From Pseudomonadota bacterium (GTDB lineage Bacteria > Pseudomonadota > Gammaproteobacteria > Steroidobacterales > Steroidobacteraceae), in assembly GCA_023423935.1 (NCBI GenBank), contig JAFAEQ010000022.1, positions 1 through 37,291 of the forward strand: a DNA stretch of 37,291 nucleotides, in the 5' to 3' direction. Below are positions 24,127-33,130 of the stretch, piece by piece. The position numbers and the translations under genes are program-made. The notes beneath the pieces are model-generated. The model saw nothing but the letters and a program-made list of their open reading frames with translations, searched no databases and was not told the DNA's origin. The stretch's first letter is position 1; the number at the start of each line of letters is the position of its first letter.

Positions 24127-24963
24127 ATGCGTCTGGACTACTTGCTGCCATCTGAAACCTTGCGTTCACGGCTCACGGTGTATGCGCTCGCCTCGATCAG
24201 CGAGCGCAGGCTGGAAATCCTGCCGGCAATGCTCCCGAACATTCACATCCGCCTGGCCGGGGAATGCAGTTATCGATTCGGCGACGGCAATTGGATCGCC
24301 GCGCCGCGGATCGCAGTGATCGGGCCCACCACAGCGTCGTATCAGATGGATCTGCAGCCAGGCCTGGAGTTGCTGGCTCTCGGACTGCTGCCCGAGGGGT
24401 GGGCTTCGTTCGTACGTGCAACAGGCGTGGAATTCAGCGACGGAGTCGTCGATGGAGAACTGTTGTGGGGACGTGGCGCAGTTGAAACACTATGCGACGC
24501 ACTCCACTGCGCTTCGCATGACGCTTCGCGTCTTCGCGTGATCGAATCGTTCCTGTTGAGTCGCCTGCGCGGCGCACCTGAGATTCGCACCGCTGCGCTC
24601 GCCATCGATCACTGGCTGGAGCATTCCTCCGATCTGTCTCTCGACGCTTTGTGCGGTGAGCTCGACGTGACTTCGAGACACCTGCGCAGACTCACGCTCG
24701 AATCGCACGGAATGTCCCCCAAGACGCTCGCCATGAAGTATCGCTGCCTGCGCGCCGCCGCCTCGCTCGCATTACGCGGCGAAGCGGGACTTGATGACGC
24801 GCTTCGCGCCTTTGCAGATCAAGCACACCTGACGCGCGACTTTCGCCGCTTCGTCGGCTGGACCCCCATCTCCTTCGTCCGAGAGAACCAGAATGTGGCC
24901 GCAGCGACGTTCGCCGGTCGACTGCGAATTGGCGCCACTCGCCCGCTGGCGGTGCTGAGTTAG
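24127..24963 (+). CDS. AraC-family transcriptional regulator
   Basis: A 278-residue protein. The N-terminal half (about 1-140) is a cupin-like sensor resembling DUF6597-type regulators. The C-terminal region (about 160-255) has two helix-turn-helix motifs: the first around LSLDALCGELDVTSRHLRRL, the second around ALRAFADQAHLTRDFRRFVGWTPISF. The family signature F.R..G..P..F is intact. No ligand can be inferred. The neighbouring minus-strand lipoprotein operon diverges from it about 280 bp away and is a candidate target. Confidence 0.88.
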   Translation: MRLDYLLPSETLRSRLTVYALASISERRLEILPAMLPNIHIRLAGECSYRFGDGNWIAAPRIAVIGPTTASYQMDLQPGLELLALGLLPEGWASFVRATGVEFSDGVVDGELLWGRGAVETLCDALHCASHDASRLRVIESFLLSRLRGAPEIRTAALAIDHWLEHSSDLSLDALCGELDVTSRHLRRLTLESHGMSPKTLAMKYRCLRAAASLALRGEAGLDDALRAFADQAHLTRDFRRFVGWTPISFVRENQNVAAATFAGRLRIGATRPLAVLS

Positions 24964-25197
24964 CGCAAAGCGTTCATGCTGGCGGAATGAAGGCGCTCAT
25001 CGCGCCTGGGGCCCGACGGATGCATACGTCGGACGCTTTTACCGGGAGCTGACAGCCAAGTAGTGATGTGAGCGCTCAGCCCCGGTGCCGGACCTGGACA
25101 ATTGCACGCAACGACGACTCGCATCTCAGCGGGAGGAAGATAGGATTTCATCAGACGACGTAGCGTGCCGTGCGATCACGAGTATGCCCATAAAGAA

Positions 25198-25222
25198 CGC
25201 GCCGGCCGTTTAGGCCGGCGCG
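25198..25222 (-). terminator. Strong hairpin terminator
   Basis: A perfect 10-bp GC-rich stem (CGCGCCGGCC/GGCCGGCGCG) with a 5-base loop. On the minus strand it is followed by TTCTTTAT, so it should terminate leftward transcription, probably of the TonB-dependent receptor gene ending at 25563 beyond the repeat array. Confidence 0.75.
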
Positions 25223-25303
25223 CGGGGCACACGTTCTCGCAGGGGGTGAGCGCGCGTGCACATCAGGCAACTAGTGAGCCGTAACGTCTGATCTCGTAGT
25301 GAT

Positions 25304-25510
25304 GTCACCCCGGCGTAGGCCCTGGGTCACCCCGGCGAAGGCCCCGGGGGTCACCCCGGCGAAGGCTCGGGGGTCACCCCGGCGAAGGCTCGGGGGTCAC
25401 CCCGGCGAAGGCCCGGGGGTCACCCCGGCGAAGGCCGGGGTCCAGGCCCTGCGACCCACGAGAATCCCGCGGGAGATCCCAGCCTTCGCCGGGATCTCCT
25501 CCGAAGCAGA
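25304..25510. repeat. REP-like element with six tandem 23-bp units
   Basis: GTCACCCCGGCG starts at 25304, 25326, 25350, 25373, 25396 and 25419 (spacings 22, 24, 23, 23, 23). The array runs into a tail, with GTCCAGGCCCTG and the complementary arm ATCCCAGCCTTCGCCGGGAT, which matches 29877-29970. So this is one extragenic palindromic repeat whose left arm has been amplified sixfold. Confidence 0.85.
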
Positions 25511-25562
25511 CTCTCGATCACTCGCCATGGCCCACTAGTGTTATTGGACAGAAGTGCATTTC

Positions 25563-28500
25563 TCAGAAGCGACCACGCAATCCCACCATGACGGTGCGAC
25601 CTGAATCGTAGTAGCTGAACGCCGCGTTTGCGAATTGCTGATAGCTGCGTCGCTTCTCTTCGCTGATGTTGATCACATCGATCGTGAGCTGAGGAACCAT
25701 CTCCGACCACCCGAAGAGCTCTGAGAAATCGAAGCTCGATGAGAAGTCGTATTGAGTGTAGTCATCGCCGAAGAGCTCGGCGCCGATCACACCCGACTGA
25801 TTGCTGTTCGGTCCGCTCGCCTGTGAACCTTGCGTGTGCGTGACTGATACGCGCGCGCTCACACCGTGCTTGTCGTAGTAGAGCGTCGCGTTGTAGCTCT
25901 CCGGTGGCACGCCGATCGCAATCGCGGGAGCCGCACCCTGACCCTTCTGATCGATGATGGTGTAGTTGGCGGTGAAGCCCAGCCCATCCAGCCCAATGCC
26001 CGCCAGCAGGAAATCGAGCGGCTGCACCCAGTTGAACTCGAGACCGTTGATCGTGAGGCGACCGCTCGCGTTCACGAGCTGACGGACCTGAACCGGCGCG
26101 CTCGCACCGCCGCGGGAGGTGATGCTCTGCTGCTGATTGGCATTCAGCGACTCGAAAGTAATGCCGTACTGCGCCAGCGCCGAGAACGGCACCGTCGTTG
26201 TCAGCGTCTGAGTGAAGCCTTCGATACCCTTGCGGAACGCCGCAACGCCAAAGTAGCCCTCAGCTCCGGTGTAGTACTCGAAACCCAGATCGATGTTGTC
26301 GGAAAGATAGGGATCGAGCTCCGGGTTGCCGAGATTGACCTGCGCAGCATCGTTGTTCGGAATGGATACACCACCCAGCATGTCGCTGGGATTGGGCCGC
26401 GTCATAGTCTTCGACAGACCCGCACGCACCAGCGCGCTGCCCGTCAGATTCCACGAGACGTTGGCGGAAGGAAGCCAGTTCTCGTACTTCGATTTCCGCT
26501 CTTCGATGGAGATCAGATCCGGAATTCGCTGCCCGTCTGGCAGAGTCGGCGCAGCAGTCGTCACACGCGATGTGATCATCTGATCGGTTTGGACCCAGCG
26601 CACACCAACGTTGTAGCGCAGACTTTCACCAGCGACGTCGAGATTGCCGTTCACTTGCGCGAACAGAGCCTTGATGTCTTCATCGATGGAGCCCCACTGA
26701 GCGGTATTCGGCGTCGCACCTGATTGTGGTGCCGCACCGAGCACAGCGTCGTAGTTGGAGTCGCGCCGGAAGTCGTTCCAGTTGACCGTCGCCACACCAT
26801 AGCGGCTGGGACGCAGATAGCTGGGAACCGCAGCATCGGTGATCAGCGAGCCGCCGTACGGACCGGCATACGCTGGATATGCAGGTGTTCCGACTTGCGA
26901 GGCAATCTGCGCCGCCGTTTCACCGCGGCAGGCTGGCTGCGAATTGGGTGCCAGCTGGAAATTTGCCGGATTGCCGCCGCAAACCTGCGCCTGCCACTGC
27001 GCATCCGCGCCACGCGGACGAATGTCACGCGAGACTTCGTCGTAGGCGCCACCCGCTTTTACGCTGAAGGAATCGTCACCCCAGGTCACAGCGAAGCGAC
27101 CGCCCATCGTTTCAGTTTCGCGATCTTCGACTGACAGGTTCACGCGACCGACGTCCTGGCCGCCGCGATCGGTCACCAGCCACTGCCAGCTGTTCGGATC
27201 GTTCAGATCGATGCTGGGCGTGATGATCGGCCTGTCGCCACCGTTGTTGCGGAAGTCGACGGTGGTGGTGTCCGAGATGAACAGAACAGTCGAGGCTTCG
27301 CGCCTGAACGTGCTGTTGGTGTAGTTAGCCTGAACATCCAGGTTCAAGTTCTCGGCGATCTGCCAGGTCATGCCGGGATTGGTCCCCCAGAAGTCCGCCT
27401 CCTCGGTATAAGGACGATACTCGAGCATGAACTGTGCATTCGCGAATTTGCCAGCGGTTGCAACGCATCCGTTCGCGCAGTTGTCGCGGTCCACCTGCAT
27501 CTGAGTCGGAATCGGTCGGCCGCCCTGACTGCCGGCGCGAATGGCCCAGGCTGTCGCCTGACGAGTGAATTCACTTTCCTGCTTGCCGTACATCGAATCC
27601 AGGAAGAAATGCAGATCATCGGTCGGCCGGAATTCGAGGCTCACGACGCCGTTGTAACGATCGCGATCGCCTTCTTCGAACATGTTGCGACCGAGCCGCG
27701 GAATGACCGCGTTATCGATCTGCTGAATCGAAAGCCCTGGATTGTTCGCAAGCAGGAATGCCTGATCGATCGTCGCACCTGGCGTCAGTCCGGCTGCTCG
27801 CGTGCTCGCATTGTCGGGCACGGTTGCCGGAGTGCCAGGTCCGTTGCCGGCAGTCGTGTTGCACGGCGCGCCGGCGCCACCGCACTGCGCCTGCGTGAGC
27901 GCCAGATTCGCCCAGCCCACTGTTTCGAAGCCGGTGGTGGCGATCTTGTTGCGCACGGCGGTCACACCGATCAGCGCACCGAACTTTTCCCCGGTGCTGC
28001 TGGCGATCAGCGCCCCACGTGAGCCGAAGCCGTCTGCATTGCTGTTGTCGGTGCCCTGAATCGAATAGGTCAGATGCTGACCTTCATTGTCGAAAGGACG
28101 TGACATGCGCATGTTGATCGTGCCTGCCGCGCCACCTTCGAGCATGTCCGCCGAAGGGGTTTTCGATACTTCGAGTTTGGAGAAGAGCTCCGTTGGAAAG
28201 AGATCCAGCGGGACTTCGCGATTTGCGCTCGCGCCTTCCTGCGAAGAAGAGGCCACTGCGACTGGCGCATTGTTGAGCAGCACCCGCGTGAAGTTCGTGT
28301 TGAGACCGCGAATGGCGACAGTCGTACCTTCGCCGCTGATCTCGCGAGTGATCTGGACGCCGGGAATACGCTGGAAGGACTCCGCGATATTGGTGTCCGG
28401 GAACTTGCCAATGTCTTCGGCAAAGATGGCATCGACGAACCCTACCGAGTCGCGCTTCGCCTGGGTGGAGTCCTCGAGACTCTTTCGGAATCCGGTGACG

Positions 28501-28625
28501 ATTACTTCTTCCAGGGTCTCTGAGGTTTGCGCATGAACCGAGGTGGCCGTCATGCCCATCAGCATCGAGGCAGCCATGAGAGCCCCACCGCCGGATGCTC
28601 CTGAGCGCCGAGTGAACTTCGACAT
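25563..28625 (-). CDS. TonB-dependent outer-membrane receptor, carbohydrate-type
   Basis: A 1020-residue protein; GGAG lies eight bases before the ATG. A signal peptide ends at VHAQ (about 33), followed by a TonB-box region (LEEVIVTGFRKSLEDS) and plug (about 55-170, with SFQRIPGVQI and IRGLNTNFTRVLLN). The remainder is a 22-strand-type barrel with long loops, ending in RGRF. This form, with TGFRKSL and AKRDS near the start, is common in Xanthomonadales and Caulobacter-like bacteria in sugar-uptake loci. The divergent FadR/GntR-type gene and twin operators in its promoter support control by a sugar acid or similar metabolite (inference). No transport or catabolic genes adjoin it. Confidence 0.92.
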   Translation of the reverse strand: MSKFTRRSGASGGGALMAASMLMGMTATSVHAQTSETLEEVIVTGFRKSLEDSTQAKRDSVGFVDAIFAEDIGKFPDTNIAESFQRIPGVQITREISGEGTTVAIRGLNTNFTRVLLNNAPVAVASSSQEGASANREVPLDLFPTELFSKLEVSKTPSADMLEGGAAGTINMRMSRPFDNEGQHLTYSIQGTDNSNADGFGSRGALIASSTGEKFGALIGVTAVRNKIATTGFETVGWANLALTQAQCGGAGAPCNTTAGNGPGTPATVPDNASTRAAGLTPGATIDQAFLLANNPGLSIQQIDNAVIPRLGRNMFEEGDRDRYNGVVSLEFRPTDDLHFFLDSMYGKQESEFTRQATAWAIRAGSQGGRPIPTQMQVDRDNCANGCVATAGKFANAQFMLEYRPYTEEADFWGTNPGMTWQIAENLNLDVQANYTNSTFRREASTVLFISDTTTVDFRNNGGDRPIITPSIDLNDPNSWQWLVTDRGGQDVGRVNLSVEDRETETMGGRFAVTWGDDSFSVKAGGAYDEVSRDIRPRGADAQWQAQVCGGNPANFQLAPNSQPACRGETAAQIASQVGTPAYPAYAGPYGGSLITDAAVPSYLRPSRYGVATVNWNDFRRDSNYDAVLGAAPQSGATPNTAQWGSIDEDIKALFAQVNGNLDVAGESLRYNVGVRWVQTDQMITSRVTTAAPTLPDGQRIPDLISIEERKSKYENWLPSANVSWNLTGSALVRAGLSKTMTRPNPSDMLGGVSIPNNDAAQVNLGNPELDPYLSDNIDLGFEYYTGAEGYFGVAAFRKGIEGFTQTLTTTVPFSALAQYGITFESLNANQQQSITSRGGASAPVQVRQLVNASGRLTINGLEFNWVQPLDFLLAGIGLDGLGFTANYTIIDQKGQGAAPAIAIGVPPESYNATLYYDKHGVSARVSVTHTQGSQASGPNSNQSGVIGAELFGDDYTQYDFSSSFDFSELFGWSEMVPQLTIDVINISEEKRRSYQQFANAAFSYYDSGRTVMVGLRGRF

Positions 28626-28678
28626 CGATATCTCCCCTTGTTATTTGACCGAGCGTTGATCCGCCCAACTGCTTATTA

Positions 28679-28693
28679 ACTGGTCCGACCAGT
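28679..28693. promoter_or_regulatory. GntR/FadR-type operator, proximal copy
   Basis: ACTGGTCCGACCAGT is a perfect palindrome around a single central C (TGGTCnGACCA at 28681-28691), the form bound by FadR-subfamily GntR regulators. It lies 56 bp upstream of the receptor start codon, likely over its promoter. Confidence 0.75.
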
Positions 28694-28702
28694 AGATCTT
28701 AT

Positions 28703-28713
28703 TGGTCTGACCA
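28703..28713. promoter_or_regulatory. GntR/FadR-type operator, distal copy
   Basis: TGGTCTGACCA has the same palindromic core as the proximal copy. The two cores start exactly 22 bp apart, two helical turns, so two dimers could bind the same DNA face cooperatively. Confidence 0.75.
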
Positions 28714-28988
28714 TAAACTATCCACCGGTCAGGGTGCAACAATACTCGGACAAGTTCGCAAGACCTGAGTACGGACCTCTGATCGCGCGAATCCCTGCAA
28801 GATCTTCGGCTCGGGGGAGTGCCTGGGAGGCTTTATCGATCAGTGAACGGCGGTGGAGAGCATCGAAGAATGGGGATCGGCGTTATCCACTGCGCCGGTC
28901 TGGATATGACAAGATCCACATGGGCCGTGACCGACCGATCTGGTCGAGCCACTTTGGCCCCGGCGACCCAAGACATAGGACAAACACA

Positions 28989-29732
28989 ATGGCTGAGACA
29001 CAGCGTCTCTACGAACGCATCGCTCGGGAGCTCGCGTCGGCGATTGCTCACGGCACTTATCAGGTCGGCCAGCGACTCCCCTCGGAGCGAGAACTGGCGC
29101 AGTCATTTGGCGTCTCGCGTGCGACGGTCCGTGAGGCGCTCATAGCCATCGAATTGGACGGACTGGTCGATGTACGCACCGGCTCCGGCGTCTATGTCAC
29201 GCGCTCATCGCCTGCGACGAGTGAGGTGCGCGAACGTGATATCGGTCCCTTCGAACTTCTTGAAGCGCGTCGCGCGATCGAAGGTGAAGCCTGCGCCATG
29301 GCGGCTACACGCATCACCGAAGCGCAACTGAGCCAACTCGCACAACTCGTCGAGGAGATGCGCAGCGAGAATGAACATGACGTGAAACTCAGCGAGGATG
29401 CGGACCGACGTTTCCACGAACTCATTGCCGCAGCCACAGAGAACAGCGGGATGATCTCCGCGGTGCAACTGCTCTGGGATGCCAGAGTGCGTTCACCACA
29501 ATCGCGCTCGATGAGCGACAAGGTTCGATCCCTTGGCATCAAGCCGCGAATCGATGAGCACGAACGTATCGTGCGCGCCCTGGAACAGCACGATGCCGAA
29601 ATGGCACGAAGTGCGATGCGAGAGCACCTCACCCGAGTGCTCGAATCGACCTTCGAAGCGACCGAGACCGAAGCCGTTGCACAAACGCTGGCTCAACTTG
29701 CGCAACAGCGCAAACGGTATGCGGTCAGGTGA
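28989..29732 (+). CDS. FadR-subfamily GntR transcriptional regulator
   Basis: A 247-residue protein from ATG 28989 (AGGA nine bases upstream); an in-frame extension to 28734 has no coding character. The N-terminal winged helix (about 5-72) shows the GntR signature QRLPSERELAQSFGVSRATVREAL and TGSGVYV. The C-terminal FCD domain (about 88-225) has the expected metal/ligand residues in D..FH (DADRRFHELI) and DEHERIVRAL. Such regulators usually repress uptake or catabolism of sugar acids, amino acids or fatty acids until an effector binds. It is divergent from the TonB-dependent receptor with two matching operators between them, so it almost certainly regulates that gene. Confidence 0.9.
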   Translation: MAETQRLYERIARELASAIAHGTYQVGQRLPSERELAQSFGVSRATVREALIAIELDGLVDVRTGSGVYVTRSSPATSEVRERDIGPFELLEARRAIEGEACAMAATRITEAQLSQLAQLVEEMRSENEHDVKLSEDADRRFHELIAAATENSGMISAVQLLWDARVRSPQSRSMSDKVRSLGIKPRIDEHERIVRALEQHDAEMARSAMREHLTRVLESTFEATETEAVAQTLAQLAQQRKRYAVR

Positions 29733-30220
29733 CCACTGCGGCGCTCGGTTTCGTACTCATCCACATGACACAACCGCGCACGACGCATCGCATCGGGTGA
29801 AGCGCTTCCGCGAAGCGATGCGCATCCCAGCTGGCTCCATGATCCAGTGACCTGTAGCAGCCGATTCGGTAAGTGATGTCGCCCCGGCGAAAGGCCCGGA
29901 TCCAGGCCCTGTGACCGACGGGAAATCCCGCGCGGAGATCCCGGCCTTCGCCAGGCCTTCGCCGGGATGACGACCAAAAGCATCCCTCTCGGGGCCGACG
30001 ATCCAGCGCGTTCATGAGTTCGTCTTATCGCGTTCCGCACTCCGAGGAAAGCACCACGAGATCTACCTGAGTGACATACGTCGCAGCGATCCTTCCAAGT
30101 GGAGGACGATCATTCGTCAGCCGATGTGCTGATTGGTATGTGCAGAGAGCTCCCGGGTGCCGGACGCGACGGCTCGCATCACAGCCAAGCTCCAGTCGTT
30201 CAAGTCCGGCACCGAAGTGC
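29733..30220. other. Gene-poor spacer containing a REP-like element
   Basis: About 490 bp with no convincing coding frame. It contains one copy of the REP-like repeat (29877-29970). The rest shows nothing recognisable. Confidence 0.45.
29877..29970. repeat. REP-like extragenic palindromic element, single copy
   Basis: The arm GTCGCCCCGGCGAAAGGCC leads to a core shared with 25440-25500 (TCCAGGCCCTG.GACC.ACG, then ATCCCGCG) and to the complementary arm GATCCCGGCCTTCGCC, with a short GCCTTCGCC duplication, ending GGGATGACGAC. The arms are inversely complementary, so it can fold. Confidence 0.75.
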
Positions 30221-31327
30221 TTACCGGGAATGTGAAGCCTGGTGTGATCCAAGAGCGGCGCGAATAACGACCTCGCTATCATTCTCACTCCAGCGCTTCA
30301 TCAGCTCCTCTTCCGTAAATCCGGCGACATAACCCAGGGCGTAGTACCCGGCGAGCGCGTGGCCGCGGCTGTGCCAGCGTGCGATTTCAGCCAACGAAGT
30401 GAGCGCGCGAGCACGCAACTGTGCCAGCAGCGCAGGGTCGCGCTTCGCGGCCAGTGACATCAGCGCATAGGACGCCTTGTTCAAGTCTGTCCACACGGGT
30501 GATTCAAGCAGCGCAAAGAATGGCTCGTATGGAACGTGCGGCGGATGCTTGGCGTGAGTGAACACGAGCAAAGCGCGCATCGCATTGTTACGTACGTTCT
30601 CGTAAGGATCCGTCATGGCGGACACGAGATCATCCACGACGCCTTGCTTGTCCTCGACATAACCCAGTACGGAAGCTGCTATGGCGCGCTGCCGCTCGTC
30701 CGCGGACTCGTGCAGCACCTGCTTCAGAATGCGCAGATCCCGCTTCGCGTACGGGATGAGTCGTTCCTGAGCGGCACGCCCCTCAGGATCGTTGCTCAAT
30801 AGTGCGTGACCTTGAGAGTCATCCTCCTGTGCGCGCCCGTGCTGGACGGCATTCATCAGTGCCTGCTCGGCATCCGCAGCGGCTCGAGCCAGATCGGGCG
30901 GGAGTCGCACGTCACCTGTGGGCGCCGCGCGAAACTGCAGCGGTGGAGCATCGACTTCCTGCACGCCAATGAACAACGCGACACCACCTCGTTCATCACA
31001 GCATAGATAGCTCACGCGAACATGTGCGATTTGCGGCACCGGCGGCAAGCGCGTCTCGGGTTTCTGCTCGAACGCACCGGCCTCCGCAAGTGAGAGGAGG
31101 TCTCCCTCGTGAATTGCCAGCGATTTGCGGAGCGCATCGACATCCAGGGTTCGCACGCCGTAGAAGTCGATGCTGCTGATCCGAACCGAATCGGACGAGC
31201 CGGATTGAGACGGGACCGGATCGGTCGCCGCATCTGCACGCCACGGACTCGCACCTCCGAGTGCGAGCGCCACCGCAAAAAGGAACGTGATCGTCCCGCT
31301 GAAATCCCGATCTGCGCTGGCGTTCAT
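30221..31327 (-). CDS. Exported POTRA-like/HEAT-repeat protein
   Basis: About 368 residues from ATG 31327, chosen because GGAGGT lies seven bases upstream. There is a signal peptide or anchor (hydrophobic core at about 12-25) ending near RADA. Residues about 48-125 resemble a POTRA-like fold (IDFYGVRTLDVDALRKSLAIHEGD), the kind that scaffolds outer-membrane or division proteins. From about residue 175 the sequence is helical, with HEAT-like units (AIAASVLGYVEDKQGVVDDLVSAMTDPYENVRNNAMRALLVF) and a second set near the end. Two adjacent Cys (YLCC) lie in the first domain. The combination suggests a periplasmic scaffold. No partner is encoded next to it. Confidence 0.75.
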   Translation of the reverse strand: MNASADRDFSGTITFLFAVALALGGASPWRADAATDPVPSQSGSSDSVRISSIDFYGVRTLDVDALRKSLAIHEGDLLSLAEAGAFEQKPETRLPPVPQIAHVRVSYLCCDERGGVALFIGVQEVDAPPLQFRAAPTGDVRLPPDLARAAADAEQALMNAVQHGRAQEDDSQGHALLSNDPEGRAAQERLIPYAKRDLRILKQVLHESADERQRAIAASVLGYVEDKQGVVDDLVSAMTDPYENVRNNAMRALLVFTHAKHPPHVPYEPFFALLESPVWTDLNKASYALMSLAAKRDPALLAQLRARALTSLAEIARWHSRGHALAGYYALGYVAGFTEEELMKRWSENDSEVVIRAALGSHQASHSR

Positions 31328-31804
31328 CGCTGTGACCTCCAATTGTCGGAATCGAATGGACAACCATCCACTTAAGCGAACTGATGGGTCCCACGCGCGT
31401 CCTCAACACCGAGTGAGCGCAGACCTCTATCGAGAAGATCTGTGACGACTGCGACAGCCATTCCTTGCGATAAGAATAGTCCTTGCCGGCGTACGAAGCA
31501 GCAGCTACCGCGGCTCCAAGTCAGCAATCGCCAATGAACGCGTTGACGACTCCTTGACACGCACCACCGACACAACCACGCCCGGCCGCACGCATCAAGC
31601 GACGCAGTGGTAGCACGGCGTGACCTGCAGTGACCCCAGGTTCGCAGTTTCTGCGTGCGTAGCCCATCAGTGGCGGCTACGAAGTCGGATCAGATTACGG
31701 AGATCGATTTTCTGCGGGTCACACAGAAAGTTACGGGTATCCCATGTGTGACCATCTCCAATATGAGCCACGAGTCACTTCATCGCGGAAGTGCTCTCGG
31801 CTCT
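31328..31804. other. Gene-poor spacer with one structured-repeat copy
   Basis: About 480 bp between two minus-strand genes, without a convincing coding frame. It contains a copy of the short repeat described at 31689-31750. Confidence 0.4.
31689..31750. repeat. Short dispersed repeat, first copy
   Basis: It shares with 35096-35155 the exact 17-mer TCTGCGGGTCACACAGA (31711-31727 here), flanked by further matching bases (CAGAT.AC.GAGA before, CC.ATGTGT after). It lies 55 bp beyond the end of the amidohydrolase gene. It is less foldable than the second copy. Confidence 0.6.
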
Positions 31805-32854
31805 TCATGCCGAACCAACTTTTATACCGAACAATTTTTCCGCATTCCGGAACGCAATCTTTTCCTTGGCTTCACCGGGCAGTTTCACTGCCCGAAACCA
31901 GTCGGTTTGTTGCTTCATGTCTGCAAAGGGGTAATCGGTTGCAAACATCACCCGATCTACATCGATGTAGTTCAACAGAAGATGAAGCAGGTCACTGCGG
32001 GGGAATGCGCTGGTTGTGAACCAGAAATTGTCAGTGAAGTATTGCCCGATCGGCTTTTCCAGTGAGCGTTCGGTCACCTCGCCCAAATCTTCCATGATCC
32101 GCTCGAAGTAGAACGGGAAGCCTTCTCCCATGTGGCCGATAATGATCTTGAGCCTGGGGAATCTGTCGAACGACCCGGTCATGATCATTCGAAGGGCTTG
32201 CATGAGGACTTCCTGGTGCCATCCGTAGCCTGAACCACTGAAAATGTAGTCCTGGTAATCGTCGTTATATCGTGGCCGCGTAATGCGGTAGTAAATATCG
32301 AAAACTTCCTTGGGCGGGAAACCTGGATGGAGATACACCGGCACCGCAAGGGCTTCGGCACGCGCCAGCACGGGTTCGAAATCCGGGTGATCGAGGAATT
32401 TGTTCCCGATGTGTCCATTCGTCATGGCTCCCACAAAGCCATCTTCCCGAACGGCGCGTTCCAGTTCGTCCGCTGATGCCTCCGGGTCTTGCAGCGGCAA
32501 GGTTGCGAATGCCTGGAACCGTCCCGGATAGGTGACCATCGGGCCATTCGCAATCGTCTTGTTGAGACGATACGCAAAGTCGATGCCTTCCTGACCGGAG
32601 ACGTTCTGCACGCCTGGTGTGTGTACGGAGAGGATTTGAACGTTGATCCCCGCGTCATCCATTGCGGCGATGCGACCCGAGCCCAGATCGGAAAGACCCA
32701 GTGACTTGAGGTACTTCGCGTGACCCTCGTTAAAGGCGATCTTCTCGATCAGTTCGTCGGTGGAATAGGTCTCTTCGGCGCCGACAAATGGCAGGTCCTG
32801 GTCTCGCCGCGCGATTTCCGCGAGCTGCTTCAAAGGTTCTGCGGTCGGTTTCAT
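31805..32854 (-). CDS. Amidohydrolase-2 family protein (decarboxylase-like) with altered metal-ligand motif
   Basis: About 349 residues from ATG 32854; an upstream frame to 32911 is possible and no start has a strong ribosome-binding site. The protein has the amidohydrolase-2/ACMSD-type TIM-barrel motifs: LHPGFPP with the metal/catalytic His, IIGHMGEGFPF, and ATDYPF with the conserved Asp. Relatives include gamma-resorcylate and 2-amino-3-carboxymuconate-semialdehyde decarboxylases. The N-terminal ligand motif, normally ADxHxH or LEEHF, here reads GAEETYST, with Thr in the place of His. Enzymes of this kind decarboxylate or hydrolyse aromatic acids. The exact substrate cannot be told. No operon partner adjoins it. 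Confidence 0.85.
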   Translation of the reverse strand: MKPTAEPLKQLAEIARRDQDLPFVGAEETYSTDELIEKIAFNEGHAKYLKSLGLSDLGSGRIAAMDDAGINVQILSVHTPGVQNVSGQEGIDFAYRLNKTIANGPMVTYPGRFQAFATLPLQDPEASADELERAVREDGFVGAMTNGHIGNKFLDHPDFEPVLARAEALAVPVYLHPGFPPKEVFDIYYRITRPRYNDDYQDYIFSGSGYGWHQEVLMQALRMIMTGSFDRFPRLKIIIGHMGEGFPFYFERIMEDLGEVTERSLEKPIGQYFTDNFWFTTSAFPRSDLLHLLLNYIDVDRVMFATDYPFADMKQQTDWFRAVKLPGEAKEKIAFRNAEKLFGIKVGSA

Positions 32855-33130
32855 GTCAGCGTCCACTCCGATGTTTCGGCTGTGCGGCGCGAGGCGGCTT
32901 TCGCATGGCAAAAGCTGCAGCTCGCCTCTAACAAGGCCACTTTCTAGCCATCTCCGCCCTGAGCGTTGGCATGGGATGAAAGCCGGTCTTTCAGATCGTC
33001 AAGCTAGCAATCGAGTCTGTCGCGAAACTCGCGGCCGGCGCGGAAGTTGCCAGCGGTTTGCAATGGCGTGAATGTCGTGGGGTCACCCATACGATTGAGA
33101 TGACTCGCTGCTAACACAATCCTGAGCAAT
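32855..33130. other. Spacer with no recognised feature
   Basis: Upstream region of the amidohydrolase gene, presumably holding its promoter. I could not identify promoter elements, repeats or coding sequence with confidence. Confidence 0.4.

Noticed and set aside
25304..25441. CRISPR array
   Set aside because: The 23-bp units are contiguous with no unique spacers, and the core matches a dispersed palindrome at 29.9 kb. No cas genes are present.
25866..26723. A 285-codon plus-strand frame opposite the large TonB-dependent receptor
   Set aside because: It is antisense to well-supported barrel coding sequence and lacks motifs.
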